From the NCBI GenBank assembly GCA_016722505.1, contig JADKJH010000002.1:140001-204000 (forward strand): DNA of 64,000 nucleotides, given 5' to 3'. Every line of letters begins with the position of its first letter. The stretch's first letter is position 1. Of the stretch, positions 52,350 through 60,012 are shown in pieces. The stretch is from Holophagaceae bacterium. GTDB taxonomy: Bacteria; Acidobacteriota; Holophagae; Holophagales; Holophagaceae. The translations under genes were made by a program, and so were the position numbers. The notes beneath the pieces are model-generated. The model was given only the letters and a program-made list of their open reading frames with translations. It did not search any database and was not told the DNA's origin.

Positions 52350-52820
52350 TTACTGCTTGGACACAGACTTGAGATACCCCTCGATTTCCTTCTTCACCTG
52401 CTTCATCAGCGGGTTCGGGATGGGCACGCTGAGATTGTACTGGGCGATGCGCCAGGTCTTGCCCTGCTTCATCAGCACGCCGGAACCCCGCGCGGGACCC
52501 ATGTTTAGCGTGTCCAGGTCCTCGTCGAACCAGGCGATGTTCCCATCCGGGGAATAGCTGACGTGGCGCTTCACGGCCTTGAAGGTCCAGGCTTTCCCCT
52601 TCTTAAAATAGGGTTCCGCATAGGCGCGGAATTCGTCTTTGGTCCATCGCTCAGTGGCGTCGGTGCCCAGAAACACCGCGCCGGGAGCCATCAAACCGAA
52701 GTACGAATCCGCGTCGGCCCGCGCCGCCGCGAGGTGCCACGAATCGAGCACGGACTCGGGAGTTTGCGCACCCAAAACCGTGGACATCAGCACTGGTAGC
52801 AGCGGTAGCAGTGGCAACAT
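52350..52820 (-). CDS. Exported SnoaL/NTF2-like protein
   Basis: ATG 52820 has GGAGG 5 nt upstream; 156 aa with a signal peptide (MLPLLPLLPVLMSTVLGAQ). The mature part fits the NTF2-like fold used by DUF4440/SnoaL proteins: VLDSWHLAAARADADSYFGL, MAPGAVFLGTDATERWTKDE, FRAYAEPYFKKGKAW, then strands ending GVLMKQGKTWRIAQYNLSVP. Function not predictable from the fold. It starts 11 bp after the HExxH peptidase stop and is followed by the M28 peptidase on the same strand. Confidence 0.85.
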   Translation of the reverse strand: MLPLLPLLPVLMSTVLGAQTPESVLDSWHLAAARADADSYFGLMAPGAVFLGTDATERWTKDEFRAYAEPYFKKGKAWTFKAVKRHVSYSPDGNIAWFDEDLDTLNMGPARGSGVLMKQGKTWRIAQYNLSVPIPNPLMKQVKKEIEGYLKSVSKQ

Positions 52821-52831
52821 ATGGGCCTCCA

Positions 52832-54349
52832 TCATCGGTTCCGCAGCTTCACCTGGATTCTCATGCTTCCAAAAGAATCCACGGAAATCACTTCCCAGCT
52901 CACGGGACCATCACTGCCCCTGGACACTTCGCCCTTTCCGAGATTGAAGGCGGCGTCATCCAGCTCCCAGCGCCTGCAGGGAAACCGCGGCTGGGGTGGT
53001 TCCAAACTGTGGGAATGGGCGTCCACGACGCGCACCGGCCCTCTGGGCGCACCCGTTCCGCTCAACAAGCCCGGATCGACATGCTCCACCAATAGACCCT
53101 CGAATCCCGGCCCCCAGCGGTTTCCCACACGTCCGCGATCAAAGCCCCAAGGCCTGCGCACCGAGAATTCCCAGAATGCGTTTGGCTTTCGGGGATCGGG
53201 CACGATCAGTTGCTGCGAGTCGATGCCTGGGGCCCGTCCCAATGGCGCGAGCCAGCCGTCCCATGCGCTGCCCTTGATCCGTTCCTTCCTCACAAGCGAC
53301 CTGAATCGTCCGCGGTACCAGAGCTCCCCGATCACCCAGGGCCCAGGACGCGAGGGACTGTATCCCGTATCGTGCTGCCAGGGGCCAGTGTCTCCGTGGG
53401 CCGCGTCCCAGCCGCGGTATTGTCCCGCATCCATCAAGTCCCAGATGCCTGCGGTATTGGGGTCCTCGCAGTCGAGATAGAGATCATCCACGGATTGTTC
53501 GCCCATGGCATGAAAGGCTTCGTGAACGATGTTTCCTAAGGGTGCCTGCTCAGTCATGAACACCACCGGCCAGGCGATGGCGTCATTCCAGGGCAAAGGC
53601 ATCAGGAAGGTCACGGGCCTGAGATGGGCAGGGTTGTTCGTGATGGATTTCGGCTCGCCCGGCGCGAAGATCCACAGGTGATCAGGCTTCCCATCGGGCA
53701 GCAAGGCCCCGGTCCGGTTGTTCACGTGATCAAAATCGTGGAGATTCTGCCCCTTCAATTTCTCCAATACGAATCGCACCATCTCTGACCGTTGATCGTC
53801 GTTGCGGGGTTTCGCGTGGTTGGGGTCCCTGAAATCCAGGATGGCGCCTTCCTCCAGCACCAGGCTTCCTTTGGAGACTTCGTAAAGGTAGTTGGCGGCG
53901 CTGGCCTGGCCGGGCTCACGATTGAAAAGCAGCCTCCGCAGCTCGGCTTCGGGCAATGCCGCCGATTCGTCCGCAAAACTCAAGCGCACCACAAGCGCCT
54001 TCTCCACCCGGAATTCCTTTGCAGGTTGCAGCACGATGGTGGAGGCAGCGCCATTCCGCATGGGCACCATGTCTCTTGCCCAACCATCTTTTTCGAAGAC
54101 CAGCACCGGATGGGTGTCCTCGGCGGACCCCAGCATGGAAAAACGGCCATCGGCGCCCGTGATGTCCCAGGAGTATCCTCGCAGCGAAGGCGCCAGCGCA
54201 CTATGGCCGCCAGCGCGGATGCCATCATCTATGAAGACCCGAACCCCCGCCACCGCGCGCTGGCCATCCGTCACTTGGCCCGAGAGCGGGGCCTGGGACC
54301 ACAAAGCCAGCGGGGCGATGAAGCAAAGGAGCAACAGGAATCGGCGCAT
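52832..54349 (-). CDS. Exported HExxH metallopeptidase-like protein
   Basis: ATG 54349 begins a signal peptide (MRRFLLLLCFIAPLALW), giving 505 aa; the open frame to 54667 runs through divergent lepA and is not real. Residues ~20-110 look like a carboxypeptidase-regulatory-like beta domain (SGQVTDGQRAVAGVRVFID, DITGADGRFSM). A zinc motif GNIVHEAFHAMGEQ (HExxH) occurs near residue 275, with GIWDLMDAGQYRGWD downstream as in M6 (immune inhibitor A-like) peptidases (SxMD/LMD region). I assign the M6-like group tentatively. It heads a run with the NTF2-like protein and the M28 peptidase. Confidence 0.8.
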   Translation of the reverse strand: MRRFLLLLCFIAPLALWSQAPLSGQVTDGQRAVAGVRVFIDDGIRAGGHSALAPSLRGYSWDITGADGRFSMLGSAEDTHPVLVFEKDGWARDMVPMRNGAASTIVLQPAKEFRVEKALVVRLSFADESAALPEAELRRLLFNREPGQASAANYLYEVSKGSLVLEEGAILDFRDPNHAKPRNDDQRSEMVRFVLEKLKGQNLHDFDHVNNRTGALLPDGKPDHLWIFAPGEPKSITNNPAHLRPVTFLMPLPWNDAIAWPVVFMTEQAPLGNIVHEAFHAMGEQSVDDLYLDCEDPNTAGIWDLMDAGQYRGWDAAHGDTGPWQHDTGYSPSRPGPWVIGELWYRGRFRSLVRKERIKGSAWDGWLAPLGRAPGIDSQQLIVPDPRKPNAFWEFSVRRPWGFDRGRVGNRWGPGFEGLLVEHVDPGLLSGTGAPRGPVRVVDAHSHSLEPPQPRFPCRRWELDDAAFNLGKGEVSRGSDGPVSWEVISVDSFGSMRIQVKLRNR

Positions 54350-54460
54350 GGGGAATTGTCTCAGAGCCGGACACGGAAGTCCTGGGTCCTGTGGTCCAGG
54401 TTGGATTCCTGCTTCGGGGAAAGCCCCGTCGGCGCTACAATGGCGGGTTCGGAGCACTTC

Positions 54461-56278
54461 GTGACTGATCCCCAACTGATTCGCAATTTTTCCATCGTGG
54501 CGCACATCGACCACGGCAAATCCACGCTGGCGGACCGGCTGCTGGAACTGACCAAGACCGTGGCCCACCGGGACATGCAGGCCCAGATGCTGGATGACAT
54601 GGACCTGGAGCGGGAGCGGGGCATCACCATCAAGGCCCACGCGGTGACGTGCATGTACACCGCCCAAGATGGCAAAACCTACACCCTAAACCTCATTGAT
54701 ACGCCGGGGCACGTGGATTTCACCTACGAGGTGAGCCGCAGCCTGGCGGCCTGTGAAGGCGCCATCCTCGTGGTGGACGCGACTCAAGGAGTCGAAGCCC
54801 AGACGCTGGCCAACGCTTACCTCGCGCTGGAAAACGGCCTGGAAGTATTCCCGGTGCTCAATAAGACCGACCTCCCCAGCGCCGATCCCGCCCGAGTACT
54901 GGAGCAGATCGACACCGTCATCGGGCTGGTGGACACGGCCCATGCGGTGAACGTGAGCGCCAAGACCGGCGACAACTGCGAGGCGGTGCTCGAGCAGATC
55001 GTCAAGTGCATCCCGCCGCCCCAGGGCGACAAGCTGGGGCCGCTCCAGGCGCTCATCTTCGACTGCTATTACGATCCCTACCGTGGCATCGTCAGCCTCA
55101 TCCGCATCGTCAATGGTTCACTGAAGGCTGGAGACCAGATCCGCTTCATGTCCAACGGATCCGAATACCGCGTGGACGAGATCGGTATCTTCGACCCCAA
55201 AATGACCAAGCAGGCAATCATGTCCGTGGGCGAAGTAGGCTACCTGGTGGCTTCAATCAAGCAGCTGACCGACGTGAAGGTGGGCGACACGATCACGCAT
55301 GCCCAGACGATGAACACGACCCCAGCCACAGAGATGCTTAAGGGCTTCAAGGAAATCCAGCCGGTGGTGTTCGCCGGGATCTTCCCCACCAGTAGCGATG
55401 ATTTCGAGAATCTCCGCACAGCCATGGACAGGCTGCGGCTCAACGACAGCAGCTTCACCTACGAGCCGGAGACCTCCACGGCGCTGGGCTTCGGGTTCCG
55501 CTGCGGTTTCCTGGGCTTGCTGCACATGGAGATCGTTCAGGAGCGCCTGGAGCGCGAATTCAACCTGGACCTCATCACCACGGCGCCGAGCGTGCGCTAT
55601 CACGTGTACCTGACGGATGGCGATGAAGTCATCGTGGACAACCCGTCCAAATTGCCGCCGCTCCAGAAAATCGCACGCATCGAAGAGCCCATCATCGAAG
55701 CAACAATTCTCACCCGCGCGGATTTCGTGGGGGGTCTGCTCAAACTCTGCGAAGTCCGCCGTGGTATCCAGCAAAGGTTGGAATACGTCAGCAGCGACCG
55801 GGTGATGCTCGTGTACGAACTTCCCCTGAACGAAGTGGTGCTGGACTTCTACGACAAGCTGAAATCCCTCTCCAAAGGCTATGCCAGCTTTGATTACCAC
55901 ATGAAGCACTACACGGAATCGGATCTGGTGAAGATGGATCTCCTGGTGAATGGCGAACCGGTGGATGCGCTCTCCATCCTGGTCCACCGCGCCAAGAGCC
56001 AGGCGCTGGGCCTGGCGCTCTGCCAGAAGATGAAGGAAGTGATCCCCCAGCAGATGTTCGATGTGGCGATCCAGGCGGCCATCGGCGTCAAGTTCATCGC
56101 CCGCACCAACGTGAAGGCCCGCCGGAAGGATGTGACCGCAAAGTGCTACGGCGGCGACGTGTCCCGAAAGAAAAAGCTTCTGCAAAAGCAGAAGGAAGGC
56201 AAGAAGCGCATGAAGTCCATCGGCAACGTCGAGATTCCCCAGGAAGCCTTTTTAGCCATCCTGAAGGTAGATTCATGA
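54461..56278 (+). CDS. lepA: Elongation factor 4 (LepA)
   Basis: Ribosome-associated translational GTPase that back-translocates or assists 30S biogenesis. GTG 54461 (GGAG 6 nt upstream) gives 605 aa starting VTDPQLIRNFSIVAHIDHGKSTL with G1 AHIDHGKS; G2 ERERGITIKAHAV, G3 DTPGHVDF and G4 NKTDLPSA follow. RCGFLGLLHMEIVQERLERE and the LepA-specific C-terminal GGDVSRKKKLLQKQKEGKKR with GNVEIPQEAFLAIL confirm LepA over EF-G. The very long open frame upstream (from 53792) is a shadow of the divergent peptidase gene. Confidence 0.97.
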   Translation: MTDPQLIRNFSIVAHIDHGKSTLADRLLELTKTVAHRDMQAQMLDDMDLERERGITIKAHAVTCMYTAQDGKTYTLNLIDTPGHVDFTYEVSRSLAACEGAILVVDATQGVEAQTLANAYLALENGLEVFPVLNKTDLPSADPARVLEQIDTVIGLVDTAHAVNVSAKTGDNCEAVLEQIVKCIPPPQGDKLGPLQALIFDCYYDPYRGIVSLIRIVNGSLKAGDQIRFMSNGSEYRVDEIGIFDPKMTKQAIMSVGEVGYLVASIKQLTDVKVGDTITHAQTMNTTPATEMLKGFKEIQPVVFAGIFPTSSDDFENLRTAMDRLRLNDSSFTYEPETSTALGFGFRCGFLGLLHMEIVQERLEREFNLDLITTAPSVRYHVYLTDGDEVIVDNPSKLPPLQKIARIEEPIIEATILTRADFVGGLLKLCEVRRGIQQRLEYVSSDRVMLVYELPLNEVVLDFYDKLKSLSKGYASFDYHMKHYTESDLVKMDLLVNGEPVDALSILVHRAKSQALGLALCQKMKEVIPQQMFDVAIQAAIGVKFIARTNVKARRKDVTAKCYGGDVSRKKKLLQKQKEGKKRMKSIGNVEIPQEAFLAILKVDS

Positions 56279-56529
56279 ACCACCAGCCCGCCATTGAACT
56301 CCACCAGCAACCAGCCAAGGCACCGGCTGGGGCACGCCCCTGGTACTTCCTGACTCCAAGCATGAAGCTGCTGTTGATCATCCTGGTCGGCGGCCTGCTT
56401 TACTTGCGGCTTTGGAAGCGAAAACGCCAACGCGACCACGTCTGCTCCCATTGCGGCCATCGCAACCCACCCCACCGGGCCCACTGCTCCCGATGTTCGG
56501 CACCCTTGTTCGGGGGAGGCAAGCCCTGA
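56275..56529 (+). CDS. Small membrane protein with C-terminal zinc ribbon
   Basis: 84 aa, ATG overlapping the lepA stop (ATGA). One transmembrane helix (MKLLLIILVGGLLYLRLW) is followed by a basic patch (KRKRQRD) and a four-cysteine zinc ribbon CSHCGHRNPPHRAHCSRC. Tight coupling to lepA suggests co-expression, but the function is unknown. It is a candidate membrane-associated partner worth examining in relatives. Confidence 0.75.
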   Translation: MNHQPAIELHQQPAKAPAGARPWYFLTPSMKLLLIILVGGLLYLRLWKRKRQRDHVCSHCGHRNPPHRAHCSRCSAPLFGGGKP

Positions 56530-56613
56530 GCTTGGAACCTTGAGCACTCATCGTTCCGCCATCGGCAGCCACCTCTGGACTCTCAATCCGCGACTGTTCA
56601 TATAGGGTAATAA

Positions 56614-56637
56614 AAAGCGCGCCCCGAGGCGCGCTTT
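56614..56637. terminator. Bidirectional rho-independent terminator
   Basis: AAAGCGCGCC and GGCGCGCTTT form a perfect 10-bp stem around CCGA. On the minus strand it ends in TTTTTATTA, serving the small gene at 56663; on the plus strand it can stop lepA transcription with a short T run. Confidence 0.9.
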
Positions 56638-56662
56638 CCACAAATCCCAAGAATCTGGACTA

Positions 56663-56896
56663 TCAGAATTCGATGTCCATGCCTTCTTCTCCGGCCAACT
56701 CATTTTCCTCGCCCAGCACGGCGCAGGCCGCGCTGTACATCTGGAGAACGGCAGCTTTACGGTTGCTCAAGTTGGTGAGCAGATCCTTCACGCGCTGAAC
56801 CTCCGAGGCGATGGTGTTGTTGATCTGCTCGACTTCCGCCTTGCAGCGTCCGCGAGTTTGTTCGTAGAACTGGGTTTGATCGTTGCTCAGGTCCAT
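56663..56896 (-). CDS. Small helical protein of unknown function
   Basis: ATG 56896 with GGGAGG 6-7 nt upstream encodes 77 aa. The sequence (MDLSNDQTQFYEQTRGRCKA, VQRVKDLLTNLSNRKAAVLQ) is predicted as one long helix or coiled coil with a short acidic tail (ELAGEEGMDIEF). It has its own terminator. No family recognised. It follows the kinase on the same strand after 97 bp. Confidence 0.7.
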   Translation of the reverse strand: MDLSNDQTQFYEQTRGRCKAEVEQINNTIASEVQRVKDLLTNLSNRKAAVLQMYSAACAVLGEENELAGEEGMDIEF

Positions 56897-56993
56897 GGGG
56901 GGCCTCCCTGGGAAATGGTGGAGTGGATGGAACAAAGTGGCAAAGGTGATCGAGCTTTCAAATGTAGATCAAGGAAACCAAACATACAAAGGA

Positions 56994-59534
56994 TTAAGAA
57001 CGCCAAGCGATCCAAATCAGGATGGGAATGATGATCAGAAGCAGAATGATCGCCCGTACCACCCAGGGAGAATGCTGAGATTCCATGGATTCCATTTCCG
57101 GGAGGGGAATGGGGATCTGAGTCTGTCCGGGCTTTTGCAATATGGCTGTGGTGGTTGGCTGATCCTCCAGCTTGGCCCGGGCCCTCTCGCCAGAGGGACT
57201 CGCCGCAGTTTTTTGGGGAGCCAAAACCGGAGCCCGGACCGCGAACCGCGCGGACATGACTTCCTCCACTTGCTCCTTGGTGCCCTTGAGCAAGGCATTT
57301 ACGTATTCCGCTACATCGTGATCCGTGGGCTCGCTGGACTGGCGGACCAATAGATCTTTGAGATCCCGTTCGAGGAATCGAGCGGATGGATACCGCATCT
57401 CAACGTTTTTTTGCAGGCACTTGTTCACGATGGCGGCCATTTCGCGCGAAATAGACGGATTGATGGATTGCACGTCGCTGATGCGGCCCATGCGGACCTT
57501 CTCGAGCACTCCAAGTTCCGAATCCGCCTGGAAGCAGCGTTCGCCTGTGAGCAGCTCAAAAAGCACCAGCCCTAAAGAGTAAAGATCTGATCGATTATCC
57601 AGGGGCTGGCCCAGGGCCTGCTCAGGACTCATGTACAGAAGTTTGCCTTTTAGCGCTCCGGCCAGGGTCTGGGTGTTCTTCGTGGCTGCTTTGGCGATGC
57701 CGAAATCCACGAGTTTCACGGCGCCATCGCTGCTGATCAGGATGTTCTGGGGGCTGATGTCCCGGTGGACCAGCTTCAGTTCCCGGTCATTCAGCGCCTT
57801 TTTGCGATGGGCATGATCCAGCGCCACCGCCACCTTCATGACCACGAACGCCGCCACGGGCTCCGGGAAGGGCAGACGATATTCCCGCACCTTCCGGAGC
57901 AGGGAGCGAAGATCCTTGCCATCCACATATTCCATGGCGATGTAGTAGGACCCGGAAGCTTTGCCAAGATCAAAGATCTGCACGATGTTCGGGTGGGTCA
58001 GCTGGGCCGCCAGCTTGGCCTCATCAATGAACATGGTCACGAATTCTTCGTTGTCCGATAAATGCGGCAGGATCCGCTTGATGGCCACGATCTTCTGGAA
58101 GCCCTGTACGCCGCGCTGCCTGGCCTTGAAGAGCTCGGCCATGCCCCCTACCGCAATCTTCTCCAACAGGTAGTAATTCCCGTATTCCTCTAGCACATTG
58201 GGGGGCACGGGCTCGGACATGTCAGGAAAGGCTTGGCTGCCCATGGGGCTCGGGGGTAAAGGCGCCGAGGGGCGATCCATGATCGTGGGACCCGCAATAC
58301 TTGGCGAACTGGCGGAAGCCGTTGGCTCAGCATCAAGCGCGAAGGGATCAAAAATGCCTGAGATGCCGCTTAAGGTGTATTCATCATCCTGCGTCCCGTC
58401 TACCTTTGGCGGCTTATCGGCGGCAGCAGGCGGCACGGGCTGAACGGCCATTTTTTTGGCAGCGGGTTCGGATGGCGCTGCTGGCTTGGGCGCGGGAAGA
58501 GGCGGTTCAGCTTTCGGTTTCTGTGCCTCTGGGATTGCGGCTGGAGGAGGCGCGAAGCCGCTGGCGCCAACATTGGCGCTCCCTTCCAGCTCTTCCAGAA
58601 GACCACCAAAAATATCGCTGCTGTCCAACACTTGCTTTGGAGGAGGAGGCGCAGAAGGAGGCGGCACGAAAGGTTCTATTTTCATAGCCTGGGTGACCAG
58701 GGGTTTGATGGCTTGTGTAGCTGCGGATGATGGCGCCGGGGGTTTAGCTAGCGAGGCCTGTTTCGGCGTAGCTTGGGCGGCAGAATTCAGCGTGATTTTT
58801 GGGATGGCTGGAGCGCTTGGAATGGGTTGTACCTTGGGCGCCGATAGGTGGAATTTCGGCAATTGAATCTTTGGCACCACGGGTTTCGTTTCCGCGGATT
58901 TTGGGACGGCAGGCTTGGGCAATCCAGGTGCGGGAGCAGGCAGCACAACCGGCGGAGCGACCGGTGCGAGTGATGCGGATGGAAGGTCGATCTTGCTTCG
59001 GTCTGAAGGGACAGGCGGGCTGGCCTGCATGGGCGTCGCCGGACGCGGAACCGCAGGAGCGGGCGGCTCTGAGCGCGGTTTTGTCTGACGGCCCTGTGGG
59101 GGTGGTTCACCTTCGATATCCGCCAGCAGATCACCAAAAATATCTTCCGAGCTGAACCTTCCGGACGTTTTCGAAGTATCCGGTTTATAGGTTCGAAGGA
59201 CCGACGGCCAAGTCTTGATAGCGCCTTCCTTGGAGAGGTAGCCTTTGAAAACCTTGGGCAGGTTGGCATAGGGCGCCGTTTCGTCCCCCTGCAACACCAG
59301 TACAGGAAGATCCGGGTGCCGGGCCAGAAAGAGTTTCGCCACATCGAATGAAGCTTCGCCGCCATGGGCCGGATCCAGCAGAATCAGGTTCGGCTCCAGC
59401 CCCCAATCAATGAAGTGGCGCGCTTCCTGGTTCGTAGCCCAACGAATATCCCAGCCATCCGTTTCAAGGGAAGCCACCAATGCGGGCGATTTTAAGGACT
59501 CGCCATCCACAACAAGGAGGAGGGGTCGGGACAT
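56994..59534 (-). CDS. Tail-anchored serine/threonine protein kinase with degenerate receiver-like domain
   Basis: The 846-aa product begins with a CheY-like domain (LLLVVDGESL, NLILLDPAHGG, FKGYLSKEGA). It retains a central Asp and a Lys, but the first acidic pair is reduced to D-G. Residues ~125-440 are Pro/Ala-rich and disordered, with two matching motifs, SSEDIFGDLLADIEGE (~130) and DSSDIFGGLLEELEG (~306). The kinase domain (~450-720) is complete: KIAVGGMAELFKA, VAIKRIL, VHRDISPQN, LVDFGIAK and LYMSPEQALGQ. The last 20 residues are one helix (IILLLIIIPILIWIAW), a tail anchor that leaves the whole protein cytoplasmic. No PASTA or other external sensor. The start is ATG 59534. Confidence 0.92.
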   Translation of the reverse strand: MSRPLLLVVDGESLKSPALVASLETDGWDIRWATNQEARHFIDWGLEPNLILLDPAHGGEASFDVAKLFLARHPDLPVLVLQGDETAPYANLPKVFKGYLSKEGAIKTWPSVLRTYKPDTSKTSGRFSSEDIFGDLLADIEGEPPPQGRQTKPRSEPPAPAVPRPATPMQASPPVPSDRSKIDLPSASLAPVAPPVVLPAPAPGLPKPAVPKSAETKPVVPKIQLPKFHLSAPKVQPIPSAPAIPKITLNSAAQATPKQASLAKPPAPSSAATQAIKPLVTQAMKIEPFVPPPSAPPPPKQVLDSSDIFGGLLEELEGSANVGASGFAPPPAAIPEAQKPKAEPPLPAPKPAAPSEPAAKKMAVQPVPPAAADKPPKVDGTQDDEYTLSGISGIFDPFALDAEPTASASSPSIAGPTIMDRPSAPLPPSPMGSQAFPDMSEPVPPNVLEEYGNYYLLEKIAVGGMAELFKARQRGVQGFQKIVAIKRILPHLSDNEEFVTMFIDEAKLAAQLTHPNIVQIFDLGKASGSYYIAMEYVDGKDLRSLLRKVREYRLPFPEPVAAFVVMKVAVALDHAHRKKALNDRELKLVHRDISPQNILISSDGAVKLVDFGIAKAATKNTQTLAGALKGKLLYMSPEQALGQPLDNRSDLYSLGLVLFELLTGERCFQADSELGVLEKVRMGRISDVQSINPSISREMAAIVNKCLQKNVEMRYPSARFLERDLKDLLVRQSSEPTDHDVAEYVNALLKGTKEQVEEVMSARFAVRAPVLAPQKTAASPSGERARAKLEDQPTTTAILQKPGQTQIPIPLPEMESMESQHSPWVVRAIILLLIIIPILIWIAWRS

Positions 59535-59708
59535 GCCTTCTTCTGAAAAATGAAAGTGTAGCCTTTATACGAGGATAGCGGCAACCGAGCCGTAATGGCT
59601 TGGCCATTGTGGAATTTGAGCATGAATAAAAAGCGCTTCTCAGGTATCCTGGAAAGCCGCTATGACCTTCCAGGTCTGGCGAGTCTGAGGCGGAAGGGGT
59701 GATACTGC

Positions 59709-59921
59709 ATGCCATTAGTTAAAATCAAGGAAGACGAGACGTTTGAAAACGCTCTGCGACGCTTCAAGCGCAAGTGCGAGAAGTCTGGAATTTTGAGCGA
59801 ACTCAAAAAACGTCAGCACTTCGAAAAGCCGTCCGCGAAGCGGAAACGGAAGATGCTCGCCGCTCGTAAAAAGACCCTCAAGCGCCTCTCCCAGGAGCGT
59901 CGCCTTATGAAGGGCGCCTGA
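59709..59921 (+). CDS. rpsU: 30S ribosomal protein S21
   Basis: 70 aa, starting MPLVKIKEDETFENALRRFK, with KCEKSGILSELKKRQHFEKP and the basic C-terminal helix, typical of bS21, the last protein to join the small subunit. An upstream frame on the opposite strand covering it is a shadow. A strong terminator follows, so it is probably a single-gene unit. Confidence 0.97.
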   Translation: MPLVKIKEDETFENALRRFKRKCEKSGILSELKKRQHFEKPSAKRKRKMLAARKKTLKRLSQERRLMKGA

Positions 59922-59949
59922 TTTCCGGGCTATCCCTGTTCTAGTCGTC

Positions 59950-59977
59950 AAAAAGGCCCGTTTCGACGGGCCTTTTT
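59950..59977 (+). terminator. Strong rho-independent terminator after rpsU
   Basis: AAAAAGGCCCGT and ACGGGCCTTTTT form a perfect 12-bp stem around a TTCG tetraloop, ending in five T residues. It lies 28 bp after the rpsU stop and just before mutS2. Confidence 0.95.
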
Positions 59978-60012
59978 CAAGTCTCAAGCGCTGAGCCAGA
60001 TTGGACCTCAAG

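Noticed and set aside
55253..56185. 310-codon antisense frame inside lepA
   Set aside because: Histidine/valine-rich translation typical of the reverse strand of a GC-rich gene; lepA is fully supported on the plus strand.
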